In this document: positions 53,107 to 62,664 of the stretch, piece after piece | How positions within the stretch are numbered: the first letter of the stretch is position 1 | Layout of the letters: each line of letters begins with the position of its first letter | Source of the DNA: Georgenia sp. TF02-10 | GTDB taxonomy: Bacteria; Actinomycetota; Actinomycetes; Actinomycetales; Actinomycetaceae | Reading direction: 5' to 3' | DNA: 64,000 nucleotides | Assembly (NCBI RefSeq): GCF_022759505.1 | Contig: NZ_CP094289.1 | Location: 1,054,001 to 1,118,000, forward strand | Position numbers and translations under genes: made by a program | Notes under the pieces: generated by a model | Told to the model about the DNA's origin: nothing | Databases searched by the model: none | Seen by the model: only the letters and a program-made list of their open reading frames with translations

Positions 53107-53637
53107 TCAGTCGGTGACCTCGCAGAAGCGCAGGATGTTCCCGAAGGGGTCGGTCACCTCGACCGTGGGCCCTCCAGGAGCGTCGCGGTCGATGCCGGGG
53201 CGCAGGCGGGGGTGCGGCCGTCCAGAGATGTCGGCATGGAAGGCGGCAGCACTGGCAACGGGTACCCACACCGCGGCGCCCGGCGTGCCGTCGCCGTGGT
53301 GCTCGGACAGGTCCACCACGGTCTCGTCGCGGCGGATGCGCAGGTACAGGGGCATGCCGGGCTCGAAGCGGTGCTCCCACTCGACGGCGAACCGGAGGTA
53401 GTCCAGGTAGAACTCCCGGGCCAGTGCTTCGTCGTGGATGCGGAGCACCGGAACCGCTGGTCCCGAGGCCGCGTGCGGGGTGGACAGCATGGCCGACGCG
53501 GTGTTCCAGTCGGTGAAGCCGAGCTGCTGGGAGACGATCTCCAGCGCGCGGCTGTGGCTGATCGAGATGTCGGTCGCGGCGAGACTGCGGCGAAGCGCTC
53601 GTGCAGCGGTCTTGGCGTCGCTCAGGGACAGATTCAT
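53107..53637 (-). CDS. Glyoxalase/bleomycin-resistance-like protein
   Basis: 176 residues from ATG 53637. The N-terminal 50 residues (SDAKTAARALRRSLAATD, then SHSRALEIVSQQLGFTDWNT) are the helical region that precedes some actinobacterial glyoxalase-superfamily proteins. The VOC domain begins PVLRIHDEALAREFYLDYLRF and ends VEVTDPFGNILRF. Such proteins bind or modify small molecules and some give resistance to bleomycin-like drugs. It follows msrA on the same strand but behind a strong terminator. Confidence 0.88.
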   Translation of the reverse strand: MNLSLSDAKTAARALRRSLAATDISISHSRALEIVSQQLGFTDWNTASAMLSTPHAASGPAVPVLRIHDEALAREFYLDYLRFAVEWEHRFEPGMPLYLRIRRDETVVDLSEHHGDGTPGAAVWVPVASAAAFHADISGRPHPRLRPGIDRDAPGGPTVEVTDPFGNILRFCEVTD

Positions 53638-53826
53638 CGGTTCTGCGCTCTCTCGGTGCCAAAGGCCTGGTCGGTGCCCGCGTTGCCGTCCGGGCACCGT
53701 GACAGTCACGAGAACCTCTGACAGAAGAACCGTCGATGCATTCACCGAGACCGAGAACCTCGGCGCGGGCGGCAGGCCCATCGAGTAGCCCTGCGGTCAG
53801 GATACGAGCACTCGCGCGAGGACGAC

Positions 53827-53856
53827 GAACGGGGGCGTACCGATCGGCCCCCGTTC
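53827..53856 (-). terminator. Strong hairpin after msrA
   Basis: A perfect 10-bp stem (GAACGGGGGC with GCCCCCGTTC) closes a 10-base loop, 75 bases beyond the msrA stop on the minus strand. The next gene on this strand should therefore have its own promoter in 53638–53826. Confidence 0.7.
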
Positions 53857-53931
53857 TCCACGCCTGACGGGCTCCGCCTCTGGCTGGGCCACGCCTCGTC
53901 CGGACGGGCTACGGCCCCGTCCTCGCCGGGG

Positions 53932-54636
53932 CTACGCCCGCGGCGCGACGATGTCCTGCTGGGCGGGCAGCTGGTCCTGCCGCACCAGCCCGACCGGGCA
54001 GGTCATCCCGTTCGGGCCGTGGTTGCAGTACCCGCCCGGGTTCTTGTGGAGGTACTGCTGGTGGTAGGCCTCCGCGTAGTAGAACGCCCCGGCCTCCGCG
54101 TAGGGGCGCAGCTCGGTGGTGATGGCGCCGTGGCCGTGCTCGGTGAGCACCTGCTGGAAGGCCTCCTTGGTGGCGCGCGCCGCGGCCTCCTGGCCCGGCG
54201 TCGTCCAGTAGATGGCCGACCGGTACTGGGTGCCGACGTCGTTGCCCTGCCGGTTCGCCGTGGTCGGGTCGTGGTTCTCCCAGAACGCCTTCAGCAGCAG
54301 CTCGGGGTTGGTCTGGGCGGGGTCGTACACGACCTGGACGGCCTCGGTGTGCCCGGTCCGACCGGTGCACACCTCCTCGTAGGTCGGGTGCGGCGTGTAC
54401 CCGCCGACGTAGCCGGCCGCCGTCGAGATGACGCCGGGGAGGCGCCAGAAGATCCGCTCCGCCCCCCAGAAGCAGCCCATCGCCACGTACATCACCTCGG
54501 AACCGTCCGGCCACGGGCCCTGCAGCGGCGTGCCCAGGACCTCGTGGCGGGTCGGGACCGGGAACGGCAACGTCGGCCGGCCGGGCAGTGCCGCCTCGGG
54601 GGTCACCATCTGGGTGCTGCGGCCAAGTCCGAACAT
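53932..54636 (-). CDS. msrA: Peptide methionine (S)-S-oxide reductase
   Basis: 234 residues. The catalytic motif [10 protein letters not shown] (about 54–63) has the active-site cysteine; [22 protein letters not shown] and EAVQVVYDP follow (given in parts), and the C-terminal cysteines are in [16 protein letters not shown]. It repairs oxidised methionine in proteins using thioredoxin. The ATG at 54636 is preceded by GAGGAGG. Most of the 400 bases upstream (54637–55042) is a repeat array. Confidence 0.97.
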   Translation of the reverse strand: MFGLGRSTQMVTPEAALPGRPTLPFPVPTRHEVLGTPLQGPWPDGSEVMYVAMGCFWGAERIFWRLPGVISTAAGYVGGYTPHPTYEEVCTGRTGHTEAVQVVYDPAQTNPELLLKAFWENHDPTTANRQGNDVGTQYRSAIYWTTPGQEAAARATKEAFQQVLTEHGHGAITTELRPYAEAGAFYYAEAYHQQYLHKNPGGYCNHGPNGMTCPVGLVRQDQLPAQQDIVAPRA

Positions 54637-54816
54637 CGTTCCTCCTCGTCTCGGGACGCGAGCCGGGGCTCGCCCCATAGTCAACAGCTGTGCACCGCCG
54701 GTTCTTCCGGCCGGTGGGCAGGCGTCGGTGTTGCCGTGACGGGACGACGGCGGTCGCGTCGTCGGCGCACAACCGCACGGGTGCACGGGCCCGCCGGGCA
54801 CGAGCCGCCGGGCCGT

Positions 54817-54928
54817 GTCGTGGGCGCTGGGACGGCGTTGTGACGGGCGTCGGGAGCGCCGGGACTGTGTCCGGAGCGACGGGACGGCGTCGTGAACGCC
54901 GGAACAGGGTCGTGAACGCCGGGGCGGT
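54817..54928. repeat. 20-bp-register tandem repeat between msrA and the PH-like gene
   Basis: Units starting GTCGTGAACGCCGG or close variants begin at 54817, 54837, 54889 and 54909; a 32-base diverged stretch separates the second and third. They fill the middle of the divergent 406-base gap 54637–55042. Confidence 0.7.
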
Positions 54929-55042
54929 GCAGGCCCCGCCGCGGCTGCGGAAGCTGACGCCTGCCGGCGCGTCGGCCATGGTGGAGGGGTGGGCCAGGCC
55001 AGGGCCGGTGCCGCTGAGAGCGAGTTGTGAGCGGGGGATCTG

Positions 55043-55582
55043 ATGCAAGCGACATACCGCAGGCGGCTGAGCCCGTCGCTCAACCTGCTCATGCTGCTGC
55101 CCCTGCCTGCCTATCTGCTCTTCATGGGTGTCGTCGCCTCCGGCCGCGGGAACGGTGATCCCGTCGTCGGCACCGTCGTCATAGGTCTGCTCACGCTCCT
55201 GCCAGTTGGCTTCGCCTTCCTCTCCAGTGCCTTCATCCGCGTCTCTGCTGACACCGTGCGCGTCGGGTTCTCGCCGATGGCACGGAGCAAGTTCCGGCGT
55301 GCCGACGTCGAGCACGTCGAGCTCATCCCGCTCGTCGACGCGTTCGAGTCCTACGGCGGGTGGGGCATCAAGGGCTCCGCGAGATCACCGAAGGGGCTCC
55401 TCTACTCGGCCGGCGGTTCGGCGGCGATCAGCCTCACGCTGCACGACGGCCGGCGCTACCTCGTGGGCTGTGACGCCGACGACGGCGACGTCCGGCGCGT
55501 GCTCGAGGTCCTGGCGCCGAGCCCGACGGACGCGGGGGAGGAGGATCCCTCGAGCTCGACGGTCGGAGGCAGATCCGTCTAG
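55043..55582 (+). CDS. Small membrane protein with PH-like domain
   Basis: 179 residues. Two helices (about 12–32 and 42–62) are followed by a beta-rich domain: [36 protein letters not shown] and [20 protein letters not shown], a layout seen in bacterial PH-domain (bPH) membrane proteins. No function is assigned. It stands alone between msrA and the transporter. Confidence 0.82.
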   Translation: MQATYRRRLSPSLNLLMLLPLPAYLLFMGVVASGRGNGDPVVGTVVIGLLTLLPVGFAFLSSAFIRVSADTVRVGFSPMARSKFRRADVEHVELIPLVDAFESYGGWGIKGSARSPKGLLYSAGGSAAISLTLHDGRRYLVGCDADDGDVRRVLEVLAPSPTDAGEEDPSSSTVGGRSV

Positions 55583-55774
55583 CGGCGCCAGCCGAACCTG
55601 CCCCCACCGGCCGGCGACCGCCGTCGTCCGGCGCCTCCGCTGTGCTCCGGCCGACGGCGGCGGCCACCGGCGAGTCCAGACGCACCGCGGGCACCGCGCG
55701 GGCAGCCGCCCGTACGCTGCCCCCGGGGCAACCGCCCGTACGCTACAGGCTGGACCGCGGCGAACGAGGAGACC

Positions 55775-57211
55775 ATGGCTGACCACAACGTCACCTGGCG
55801 CACGCGCCTGGCCTCGGCCCGGGCGCGGGCCGACCGTACGGGTCCCTCGCGGGCCCGGGAGGTAGCGACCCCGACCCGTGCGGTGACCCGGCAGGCCGGG
55901 AGCCGGACCGACCCGGCCGAGGCCGTGCCCTGGTCGATGCGCGCCACCGCCGCCTGGTCCTGGCGGATCCTGGTGATCGCGCTGGCCGCCGTGGCCGTCG
56001 GGTACGTCATCGTGACCTTCAAGACGATCGTCGTCGCCCTTCTGGTCGCCCTCCTCCTCGCCGTGCTCCTGGACCCGGTCGGCCGCTGGCTGCGCCGCTA
56101 CCTGCGCTTCCCCCGCGCGGCGGCCGCCGCCTCGGCGATCCTGCTCACCCTGGCCCTCGTCGTCGGGCTGATCACCCTCGCCGGGCGGTCGATCTTCGTC
56201 GGCTTCGGCGCCCTCGCGGACCGCGCGGTTGCCGGCTTCGACCAGCTGCGCACCTGGCTCAGCGACGGCCCGCTCGGCATCGACGACGCGCAGATCGAGA
56301 CCTGGCTCGGCCAGCTCACCGACCAGATCCAGGCGAACTCCGGGACCCTCGTCAGCGGCGTCGCGAACGTCACCGGCTCCGTCACCTCCGTGCTCACCGG
56401 CGCCGTCATCGCCCTGTTCTGCCTCTTCTTCTTCCTCAAGGAAGGCCGCCGCATCTGGCAGTGGGTCGTCCGGCTCACGCCCGTCCGGGCCCGGGACCGG
56501 GTCAACGAGGCCGGCATCCGGGCCTGGCTGACGCTCGGCGGCTACACCCGCACCCAGATCCTGGTGGCCTTCGTCGACGCCGTCGGGATCGCCGGCGGTG
56601 CGGCCATCCTCGGCGTGCCGCTCGCCCTGCCGCTCGGTGTGCTGGTGTTCCTCGGCTCGTTCGTGCCCATCGTCGGTGCCCTGATCACCGGCAGCATCGC
56701 GGTCCTGGTGGCCCTGGTGGACCAGGGCCTGGTGACCGCGCTGATCATGCTGGGCGTGGTCCTGCTCGTGCAGCAGCTCGAGGGCAACGTGCTGCAGCCC
56801 TGGCTCATGGGCAACGCGGTCTCCCTGCACCCGATCGCCGTGCTGCTCGTGGTGACCGCCGGCACCGGGGTGGTCGGCGTCCTCGGCGCGCTCCTCGCGG
56901 TGCCGATCGCCGCCGTCGTCAACACCGTGCTGCTCTACCTGCACGGCCACGACAAGTTCCCCGCCATCGCCGAGGACCTGAACCGCCCGGGCGGCCCGCC
57001 GGGTGAGCTCTCCGCAGCGATCGAGGACTCCTACGCCCATATCGCCGACGACGAGGACGCGCCGGTCGAGCACGAGGACGCCGCCCGGTTCGACGGCGCG
57101 CCGGGGCAGGTCGGCGCCCCCAGGCAGGGCGGGGCACCCGGATCGGGCGGCACGCCGGGGCCGGGCGGCACGCCGGGGCCGGGTGGGACGCCCGGGCAGG
57201 GGCGGCCGTGA
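55775..57211 (+). CDS. AI-2E (PerM/YdiK) family transporter
   Basis: 478 residues with about seven to eight helices in the family pattern. A positively charged start precedes VALLVALLLAVLLDPVGRWL; the C-terminal half has FVPIVGALITGSIAVLVAL and LEGNVLQPWLMGNAVSLHP, the strongest family motif. Members move autoinducer-2 or act as sodium/proton antiporters; the substrate here is unknown. The tail is a GGTPGP repeat, again an in-frame expansion. The stop overlaps the ilvA start by 4 bases. Confidence 0.93.
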   Translation: MADHNVTWRTRLASARARADRTGPSRAREVATPTRAVTRQAGSRTDPAEAVPWSMRATAAWSWRILVIALAAVAVGYVIVTFKTIVVALLVALLLAVLLDPVGRWLRRYLRFPRAAAAASAILLTLALVVGLITLAGRSIFVGFGALADRAVAGFDQLRTWLSDGPLGIDDAQIETWLGQLTDQIQANSGTLVSGVANVTGSVTSVLTGAVIALFCLFFFLKEGRRIWQWVVRLTPVRARDRVNEAGIRAWLTLGGYTRTQILVAFVDAVGIAGGAAILGVPLALPLGVLVFLGSFVPIVGALITGSIAVLVALVDQGLVTALIMLGVVLLVQQLEGNVLQPWLMGNAVSLHPIAVLLVVTAGTGVVGVLGALLAVPIAAVVNTVLLYLHGHDKFPAIAEDLNRPGGPPGELSAAIEDSYAHIADDEDAPVEHEDAARFDGAPGQVGAPRQGGAPGSGGTPGPGGTPGPGGTPGQGRP

Positions 57212-58467
57212 CGGCCACGCCGCGGCAGCGGGGGGAGGCGCCACCGGCGGGGGCCGGCGACCCGGCCTTCGACCGGCCGGCCTTCGTCGAGGCCGCGCGC
57301 GTCCTGGAGCCCGTGGTCCACCGGACCCCCGTGGAGGCCTCCACCACCCTGGCCCGGCGGGCCGGGACCCCGGTGTGGCTGAAGGCGGAGAACCTTCAGC
57401 GCACCGGCTCGTTCAAGATCCGCGGGGCGTACCTGCGGATGTCCCGGCTCAGCGCCGCGGAGCAGGCCCGGGGGGTGGTGGCCGCCTCGGCCGGGAACCA
57501 CGCCCAGGGCGTCGCGCTGGCCGCCCGGGAGCTGGGCCTGTCCGCGAAGATCTTCATGCCGGCGGACGCGGCGCTGCCGAAGGTCGCCGCCACCCGGCAG
57601 TACGGCGCCGAGGTGGTGCTCACCGGCGCCACCCTGGGCGAGGCGCTGGCCGCCGCCACCGCCGAGGTCGGCGCCAGCGGGCGCGTCCTCATCCACCCCT
57701 ACGACCACCCCGACATCGTCACCGGGCAGGGGACCATCGGGCTGGAGATCCTCGAGCAGGTGCCCGGCGTGCGGACCATCCTCGTCCCCACCGGCGGGGG
57801 CGGGCTGCTGGCCGGGGTCGCCGCCGCCGTGCACGCCGTGGACCCCGACGTGGCCGTGGTGGGCGTGCAGGCCGCCGGCGCGGCGGCGTACCCGCCCTCG
57901 CTCGCCGTCGGGCACCCGGTGGCGCTGGAGCGGCTGAGCACGATGGCCGACGGCATCGCCGTCCCGCTGCCCGGCACGGTGCCCTTCGCCCTCATCGCCG
58001 AGCACGTGCGCGAGGTGCGCACGGTCGGGGAGGAAGAGCTGTCGCGGGCGGTGCTGCACGTGGTGGAGCGGGCCAAGCTGGTCGTCGAGCCCTCCGGCGC
58101 GGCCGGCGTGGCGGCCCTGCTGGCCGACCCCGGCGCGTTCCCGGGCCCGGTGGCCGTGGTGCTCACCGGCGGCAACGTCGACCCGCTGGTGCTGCTGCGG
58201 ATCATCCGGCACGGGATGTCCTCGGCCGGGCGCTACCTGCAGATGCGGGTGCTCGTCCAGGACGCCCCGGGCAGGCTCGCGGCCCTGCTGGCCGAGCTCG
58301 CGGCGGTCGGCGGCAACGTCGTCAGCGTCGAGCACAGCCGCACCGGCGCCGGCCTCGGGGTGGACGAGGTGGAGATCGCCGTGGAGCTGGAGACCAAGGG
58401 GCCGGAGCACTGCGAGGCCGTGCTCACCGCCCTGCGGGAGCAGGGGTACACGGTCCTGCGGCCGTAG
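57208..58467 (+). CDS. ilvA: Threonine ammonia-lyase
   Basis: 419 residues. The PLP lysine is in NLQRTGSFKIRGA, the phosphate-binding glycine loop is VPTGGGGLLAGVA, and SAGNHAQGVA is intact. A single ACT domain follows (MRVLVQDAPGRLAALLAELA), so this is the short form, which is often catabolic or weakly regulated. It makes 2-oxobutyrate for isoleucine. The GTG start overlaps the transporter gene (GTGA). Confidence 0.96.
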   Translation: MTATPRQRGEAPPAGAGDPAFDRPAFVEAARVLEPVVHRTPVEASTTLARRAGTPVWLKAENLQRTGSFKIRGAYLRMSRLSAAEQARGVVAASAGNHAQGVALAARELGLSAKIFMPADAALPKVAATRQYGAEVVLTGATLGEALAAATAEVGASGRVLIHPYDHPDIVTGQGTIGLEILEQVPGVRTILVPTGGGGLLAGVAAAVHAVDPDVAVVGVQAAGAAAYPPSLAVGHPVALERLSTMADGIAVPLPGTVPFALIAEHVREVRTVGEEELSRAVLHVVERAKLVVEPSGAAGVAALLADPGAFPGPVAVVLTGGNVDPLVLLRIIRHGMSSAGRYLQMRVLVQDAPGRLAALLAELAAVGGNVVSVEHSRTGAGLGVDEVEIAVELETKGPEHCEAVLTALREQGYTVLRP

Positions 58468-58711
58468 TGCGCCAGGGCGCAGCGGCGCGGTGGCGCGAGC
58501 CCCGGCCCCGGAGGCTAGCGGCCGCGGCCGGCCGCTCCTGGCGGCGACCGGCCGGCGGGCCGCCGCTTAGGGGCCAACGGTTGGCTGCCGCCGCTGCTAC
58601 CGACGGCTACCGGCAGGCCGGCCGCCCCTGCTGCCGCCGGCTACCAGCCGCCGTCGGGCGGCGGGGCCGGTCCCAGCCCCGCCCTCCGACGGTCCTTGCC
58701 ACCCCGCTGGG

Positions 58712-59203
58712 TCAGCCCCGGAAGGGCTTGACCTCGCCGACCTTGACCTCGATCTGCGCGCCGTTGGGCGCGGTGTAGGTGGCGGTGTCGCCGGACTTCT
58801 TGCCCACCAGCGCCGCGCCGAGGGGCGAGCTCTCCGAGTAGACATCGATATCCACGTCCGAGGCGCTCTCCCGGGAGCCGAGCAGGAAGGTCCGCTCGCG
58901 GCCGGCGATGGTCGCGGTGACGACCATGCCGGACTCGATGATGCCGTCGTCCGGCGGCGGCTCGCCGACGTGGGCGTTGCGGAGCAGCTCGGTCAGCTGC
59001 AGGATCCGAGCCTCTTGCTTGCCCTGCTCCTCGCGGGCGGCGTGGTACCCGCCGTTCTCCTTGAGGTCGCCCTCCTGGCGGGCAGCATCGATCTTCTCCG
59101 CGATCTCGGCGCGGCCCGGGCCGGACAGGTACTCCAGCTCGGCCTTCAGGCGGTTGTACGCCTCCTGCGTGAGCCAGGTGGTACCCGGCTGAGTCTGCGT
59201 CAC
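58712..59203 (-). CDS. greA: Transcription elongation factor GreA
   Basis: 163 residues: N-terminal coiled coil (WLTQEAYNRLKAELEYL, then GDLKENGGYHAAREEQG, whose acidic tip residues enter RNA polymerase) and the C-terminal FKBP-like domain with SPLGAALVGKKSGDTATYTAP. It rescues backtracked polymerase by transcript cleavage. The GTG at 59203 has GGAGGAGG just upstream. The 244 bases to ilvA (58468–58711) show only a weak hairpin at 58647–58662. Confidence 0.97.
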   Translation of the reverse strand: MTQTQPGTTWLTQEAYNRLKAELEYLSGPGRAEIAEKIDAARQEGDLKENGGYHAAREEQGKQEARILQLTELLRNAHVGEPPPDDGIIESGMVVTATIAGRERTFLLGSRESASDVDIDVYSESSPLGAALVGKKSGDTATYTAPNGAQIEVKVGEVKPFRG

Positions 59204-59378
59204 GTGTCCTCCTCCACAAATGGTTCAGCCCCGGCGCGCGAGCACGCGGCCGAGGCCAGGAAGAACTCACCGTCCGCCCAGGCGCTCGCACCGCTGTGCC
59301 GCTTCCGGGGCGGCGGGTCAGACCGGCAGTGTATCAAAGTGGCGCCGTCCGGACGGGGACGACGAGACTCACCTAAGT

Positions 59379-60711
59379 TGCTCGCGAAACGGGTCGCGTG
59401 CCTCAGATGGGTTCTGCTCGCGAACCGTGGCCGCGGTGGTGGGCTGGCCGGATGGGTCGGTTGTCGATGGGTGCCAGGCGTGAGATCACCAAGCGGTACA
59501 CGGCGAGCTACGCCGCGGCGGGGAAGAAGGACAAGGGCCGCATGCTCGATGAGCTGTGCGGGGCCACCGGGTGGTCGCGGGCCAACGCCCGCCGCGCGCT
59601 GGCCGCGGCCCGGGTCCGGAAGGGCCCGGCCCGGGCGGTGGTGCGCAAGCCGCGGGGGCGGGGGTACTCCTACGACGCGCTGAAGGTCCTGATCGAGGTC
59701 TGGACCCTGTGCGGGCAGCCGTGCGGGAAGTACCTGAAGGTGATCCTGGCCGAGTCCCTGGACGTGCTGCAGGCCCACGGCGAGCTGACAGCGGTGGCCG
59801 ACCGGCTCACCGAGGAGGTCCGCGCCGAGGTGCTCGCGATGAGCCCGGCCACGATCGACCGCTACCTGGCCCCGACCCGGGCCGCCCGCTACCCGGGCGC
59901 CAAGGCCGCCACCAGGCCGTCGTCGACGCTGCGCAGCGAGCTGGCGGTGCGCCGCTCCACCGACGAGGCCGAGACCCGGCCCGGGTTCTTCGAGGTCGAC
60001 CTGGTCGCCCACTGCGGGCACTCCCTGGCCGGGGAGCACGCCTGGACCCTGACCGGCACCGACGTGGTCACCGGGTGGACCACCAACCTGGCGATCAAGA
60101 ACCGGGCGCACCGGTGGGTGGTGGCCGCCATCGACCTCCTCGCCGACACCCTGCCCTACCCCCTGGTCGGGCTGGACTCCGACAACGGCGGAGAGTTCAT
60201 CAACCACCAGCTGGTGGCCTGGTGCGCCCAGCGGGCGGTGTTCATGACCCGGTCCCGGCCGCACACCTCCAACGACAACGCGCACGTGGAGCAGAAGAAC
60301 GGCGACATCGTGCGCAGGAACGCCTTCCGCTACCGCTACGACACCCCCGCCGAGCTCGAGCTGCTGGGCGACTTGTGGGAGCTGGTCAACCTGCGCAAGA
60401 ACTACCTGCTCCCGACCAAGAAGGTCACCGGCTGGCGCGAGACCCCCGCGGGGCGGCACGTGCGCACCTACGACGCCCCCCGCACCCCCTACCAGCGGGT
60501 CCTGGACTCCGGGGTGCTGACCGCCGAGCAGGCCGCCGAGCTGACCGCCGTGCGGGCCGAGCTCAACCCGGCCGACCTGACCCGCCGGATCACCGCCATC
60601 CAGGCCCAGCTCGAACGCCACGCCCGAGCCAAGACCCTCGCCCGCCGCGACGCCTCCTGACCGCCTACGCGAGCAGACCCAGCTGAGGCACGCGGTCCCG
60701 TTTCGCGAGCA
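59379..60711 (+). mobile_element. Complete insertion sequence of about 1.33 kb with DDE transposase
   Basis: Imperfect inverted ends of about 44 bases bound the element: left TGCTCGCGAAACGGG (from 59379) to CTGCTCGCG (59422), right CGCGAGCAG (from 60668) to CCCGTTTCGCGAGCA (60711). Both ends share GCGTGCCTCAG-type inner blocks. No clear target duplication was found. The transposase fills the interior. It is intact and may be recently active. Confidence 0.85.
59452..60660 (+). CDS. DDE transposase with integrase core
   Basis: 402 residues from ATG 59452; GTG 59398 within the left end is an alternative. An N-terminal helical DNA-binding part (EITKRYTASYAAAGKKDKGR, GWSRANARRAL) precedes an rve-type core. 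The catalytic residues are D in FFEVDLVAHC, D in GLDSDNGGEFIN and E in NAHVEQKNG. The type with a MGRLSM-like start and KRY repeat resembles ISNCY/IS1202-like elements, but I do not fix the family. It moves the element in which it lies. Confidence 0.9.
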   Translation: MGRLSMGARREITKRYTASYAAAGKKDKGRMLDELCGATGWSRANARRALAAARVRKGPARAVVRKPRGRGYSYDALKVLIEVWTLCGQPCGKYLKVILAESLDVLQAHGELTAVADRLTEEVRAEVLAMSPATIDRYLAPTRAARYPGAKAATRPSSTLRSELAVRRSTDEAETRPGFFEVDLVAHCGHSLAGEHAWTLTGTDVVTGWTTNLAIKNRAHRWVVAAIDLLADTLPYPLVGLDSDNGGEFINHQLVAWCAQRAVFMTRSRPHTSNDNAHVEQKNGDIVRRNAFRYRYDTPAELELLGDLWELVNLRKNYLLPTKKVTGWRETPAGRHVRTYDAPRTPYQRVLDSGVLTAEQAAELTAVRAELNPADLTRRITAIQAQLERHARAKTLARRDAS

Positions 60712-60867
60712 CCTTGACATGAGGCACCACGGGGAACGGTGGGGATGCAAGCCCGGGAGCGGCGAGGATGCAAGCGCGGGAGCGGTGCGGATGCGGGCCG
60801 GCGGCGGAGGGATCCGGGCCGGAGCGCGGCACCGGCCGCGACCTCCCCGGGGCGGGGGCCGCCGTCG

Positions 60868-61305
60868 TCAGCCGTCGACGACCGAGCAGCCGTCCACGTG
60901 CGCCGCGCTAGCCCGCTCGGTCGTCCGCACCTCGGTCTCGTGCGAGGTCATCCGGCTCGGCGCCGGGCCGAGCGTGACCTCCCGGAAGCCCACCTGGGCG
61001 AACGAGTCGTTGACCGCGACCACCCGGCAGGTGACCGTGGTCCCCGGGTCGGTGATGACGTTGAAGCGGACGCTGACCGCGTCGTCGCCCTGCACCGTGT
61101 AGCCCACGTGCTCCGCGGTCGCCGTCGGCCTGCCGAGGCCGGCGGCCAGGATCGCCACCAGCGCGATGAGGAGGACGACGAGCCCGGCGACGGCGATCCG
61201 GCCGGGCCGGCCACGGCGGGCCCCGCCGTAGCGGGCAGCCATGATCGCCGGGTCGACCCCGCTCCCGGAGGGGGCGGGAGGCCCGGGACGGGGGGTCGTC
61301 GGCAC
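60868..61305 (-). CDS. DUF4307 membrane protein
   Basis: 145 residues from GTG 61305, chosen since GGAAGG lies 7 bases upstream; ATG 61326 is an alternative. A Pro-rich start leads to ARRGRPGRIAVAGL, one membrane helix (VVLLIALVAILAAGL) and an extracellular beta domain with ITDPGTTVTCRVVAVN and SFAQVGFREV. DUF4307 is a small actinobacterial family normally next to mca and greA; its role is unknown. The insertion sequence now lies 157 bases beyond its stop, separating it from greA. Confidence 0.9.
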   Translation of the reverse strand: MPTTPRPGPPAPSGSGVDPAIMAARYGGARRGRPGRIAVAGLVVLLIALVAILAAGLGRPTATAEHVGYTVQGDDAVSVRFNVITDPGTTVTCRVVAVNDSFAQVGFREVTLGPAPSRMTSHETEVRTTERASAAHVDGCSVVDG

Positions 61306-61504
61306 GGTCGGTCCTTCCTTCGTCATCGGCGGGGCGCGGGTGCCCGGCCAGGCGTGCCCGGCTGGCGTGCCGGCCGCGGCGGGAGCGCCGGGGTCGGCGG
61401 GCGTCGCCATCTCCGCGGGGATGCGCCACCATTGTCCCCGACCGGCCGTCGTCGGCGCGCCACCGTCGGGCTCAGAGCCCAAGGGGCGGTCCGCGGCTGA
61501 CGCG

Positions 61505-61626
61505 GCCGACCCGACCGGCGACCGGCCGACCCGACCGGCGACCGGCCCGACCCGACCGCCGACCGGCCGACCCGACCGCCGACCGGCCTGACCCGACCGC
61601 CGACCGGCCGACCCGACCGCCGACCG
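61505..61626. repeat. 20–21-bp tandem repeat, six copies, between DUF4307 and mca
   Basis: Six units of GCCGACCCGACCGGCGACCG or one-base variants, starting at 61505, 61525, 61545, 61566, 61586 and 61607. They occupy a third of the 375-base divergent gap (61306–61680) that must hold both promoters. Confidence 0.9.
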
Positions 61627-61680
61627 CAACCGGACCGATGGGCCGACCGGCCCCCGTGCCCACCAGGGAGGAACTGACTA

Positions 61681-62664
61681 GTGACCGACGAACCGCTGCG
61701 GCTGATGGCCGTCCACGCCCACCCCGACGACGAGTCGAGCAAGGGGGCGGCGACCTCGGCCAGGTACGCGGCCGAGGGGAAGCGGGTCCGGGTGGTGACG
61801 TGCACCGGCGGGGAGCGGGGCGACATCCTCAACCCCAAGCTCGAGGGGAATCCCGAGATCCTGCGGGACATGCCCGAGTACCGCCGCCGGGAGATGGCCG
61901 CCGCGGCCCGGGCCCTCGGCATCGAGCAGGTGTGGCTCGGGTTCGTCGACTCCGGCCTGCCCGAGGGGGACCCGCTGCCGCCGCTGCCCGAGGGCTGCTT
62001 CGCGCTGGAGCCGCTGGAGGTGCCGGTGGGTGCACTGGTCCGGCAGGTCCGCGAGTTCCGCCCGCACGTGATGACCTGCTACGACGAGAACGGTGGCTAT
62101 CCCCACCCTGACCACGTCATGGCGCACAAGGTCGCCGTCGCCGCCTACGAGGCAGCGGCGGACCCGGCCGCCTACCCCGAGGCGGGCGAGCCGTGGGCGG
62201 TGCAGAAGCTGTACTACGACATCTCCTTCTCCCTGGCCCGCATCGAGGCCATTCATGCCGCCATGGAGGAGCGCGGCCTGACCTCCCCGTTCGCGGAGTG
62301 GTTCGAGACCCGGCACGACCGGCCCAGCCGGCAGGCGACGGTGCGCGTCGAGTGCGCCGCCTACTTCCCCCAGCGGGACGCCGCGCTGCGCGCCCACGCC
62401 ACCCAGATCGACCCCGACGGGTTCTTCTTCCAGGTCCCGCGCGACCTGGAGGCGGAGGTCTGGCCGTTCGAGGAGTTCGAGCTCGCCCGGGCACGCATCC
62501 CGGTGGCCGACGGGATCGAGGACGACCTCTTCGCCGGGGTGCACCCGGAGGGGATCTCGCTGCCCGGCGCCGGGGCGGCCGCGGACGGGGCGAGGCCGGC
62601 GGCCGAGGGCGGTCGGGACGCCCAGCGCCCGGCGCCGGCCGAGCCTGGCACAGTGGAACCATGA
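61681..62664 (+). CDS. mca: Mycothiol S-conjugate amidase
   Basis: 327 residues of the LmbE-like zinc deacetylase family. Metal ligands are in [13 protein letters not shown] and [12 protein letters not shown]. EGFxxR-like RGDILNPK, and the region ESAYFPQRD-type [15 protein letters not shown], match Mca rather than MshB. It cleaves mycothiol conjugates of toxins to mercapturic acids for export, showing that the organism makes mycothiol. GTG 61681 follows GGAGG. The stop overlaps the next gene (ATGA). Confidence 0.94.
   Translation: MTDEPLRLMAVHAHPDDESSKGAATSARYAAEGKRVRVVTCTGGERGDILNPKLEGNPEILRDMPEYRRREMAAAARALGIEQVWLGFVDSGLPEGDPLPPLPEGCFALEPLEVPVGALVRQVREFRPHVMTCYDENGGYPHPDHVMAHKVAVAAYEAAADPAAYPEAGEPWAVQKLYYDISFSLARIEAIHAAMEERGLTSPFAEWFETRHDRPSRQATVRVECAAYFPQRDAALRAHATQIDPDGFFFQVPRDLEAEVWPFEEFELARARIPVADGIEDDLFAGVHPEGISLPGAGAAADGARPAAEGGRDAQRPAPAEPGTVEP

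Noticed and set aside
61505-61626. Possible CRISPR array
   Set aside because: Units of 20–21 bases follow each other without unique spacers and no cas gene is near; the same applies to the other arrays.
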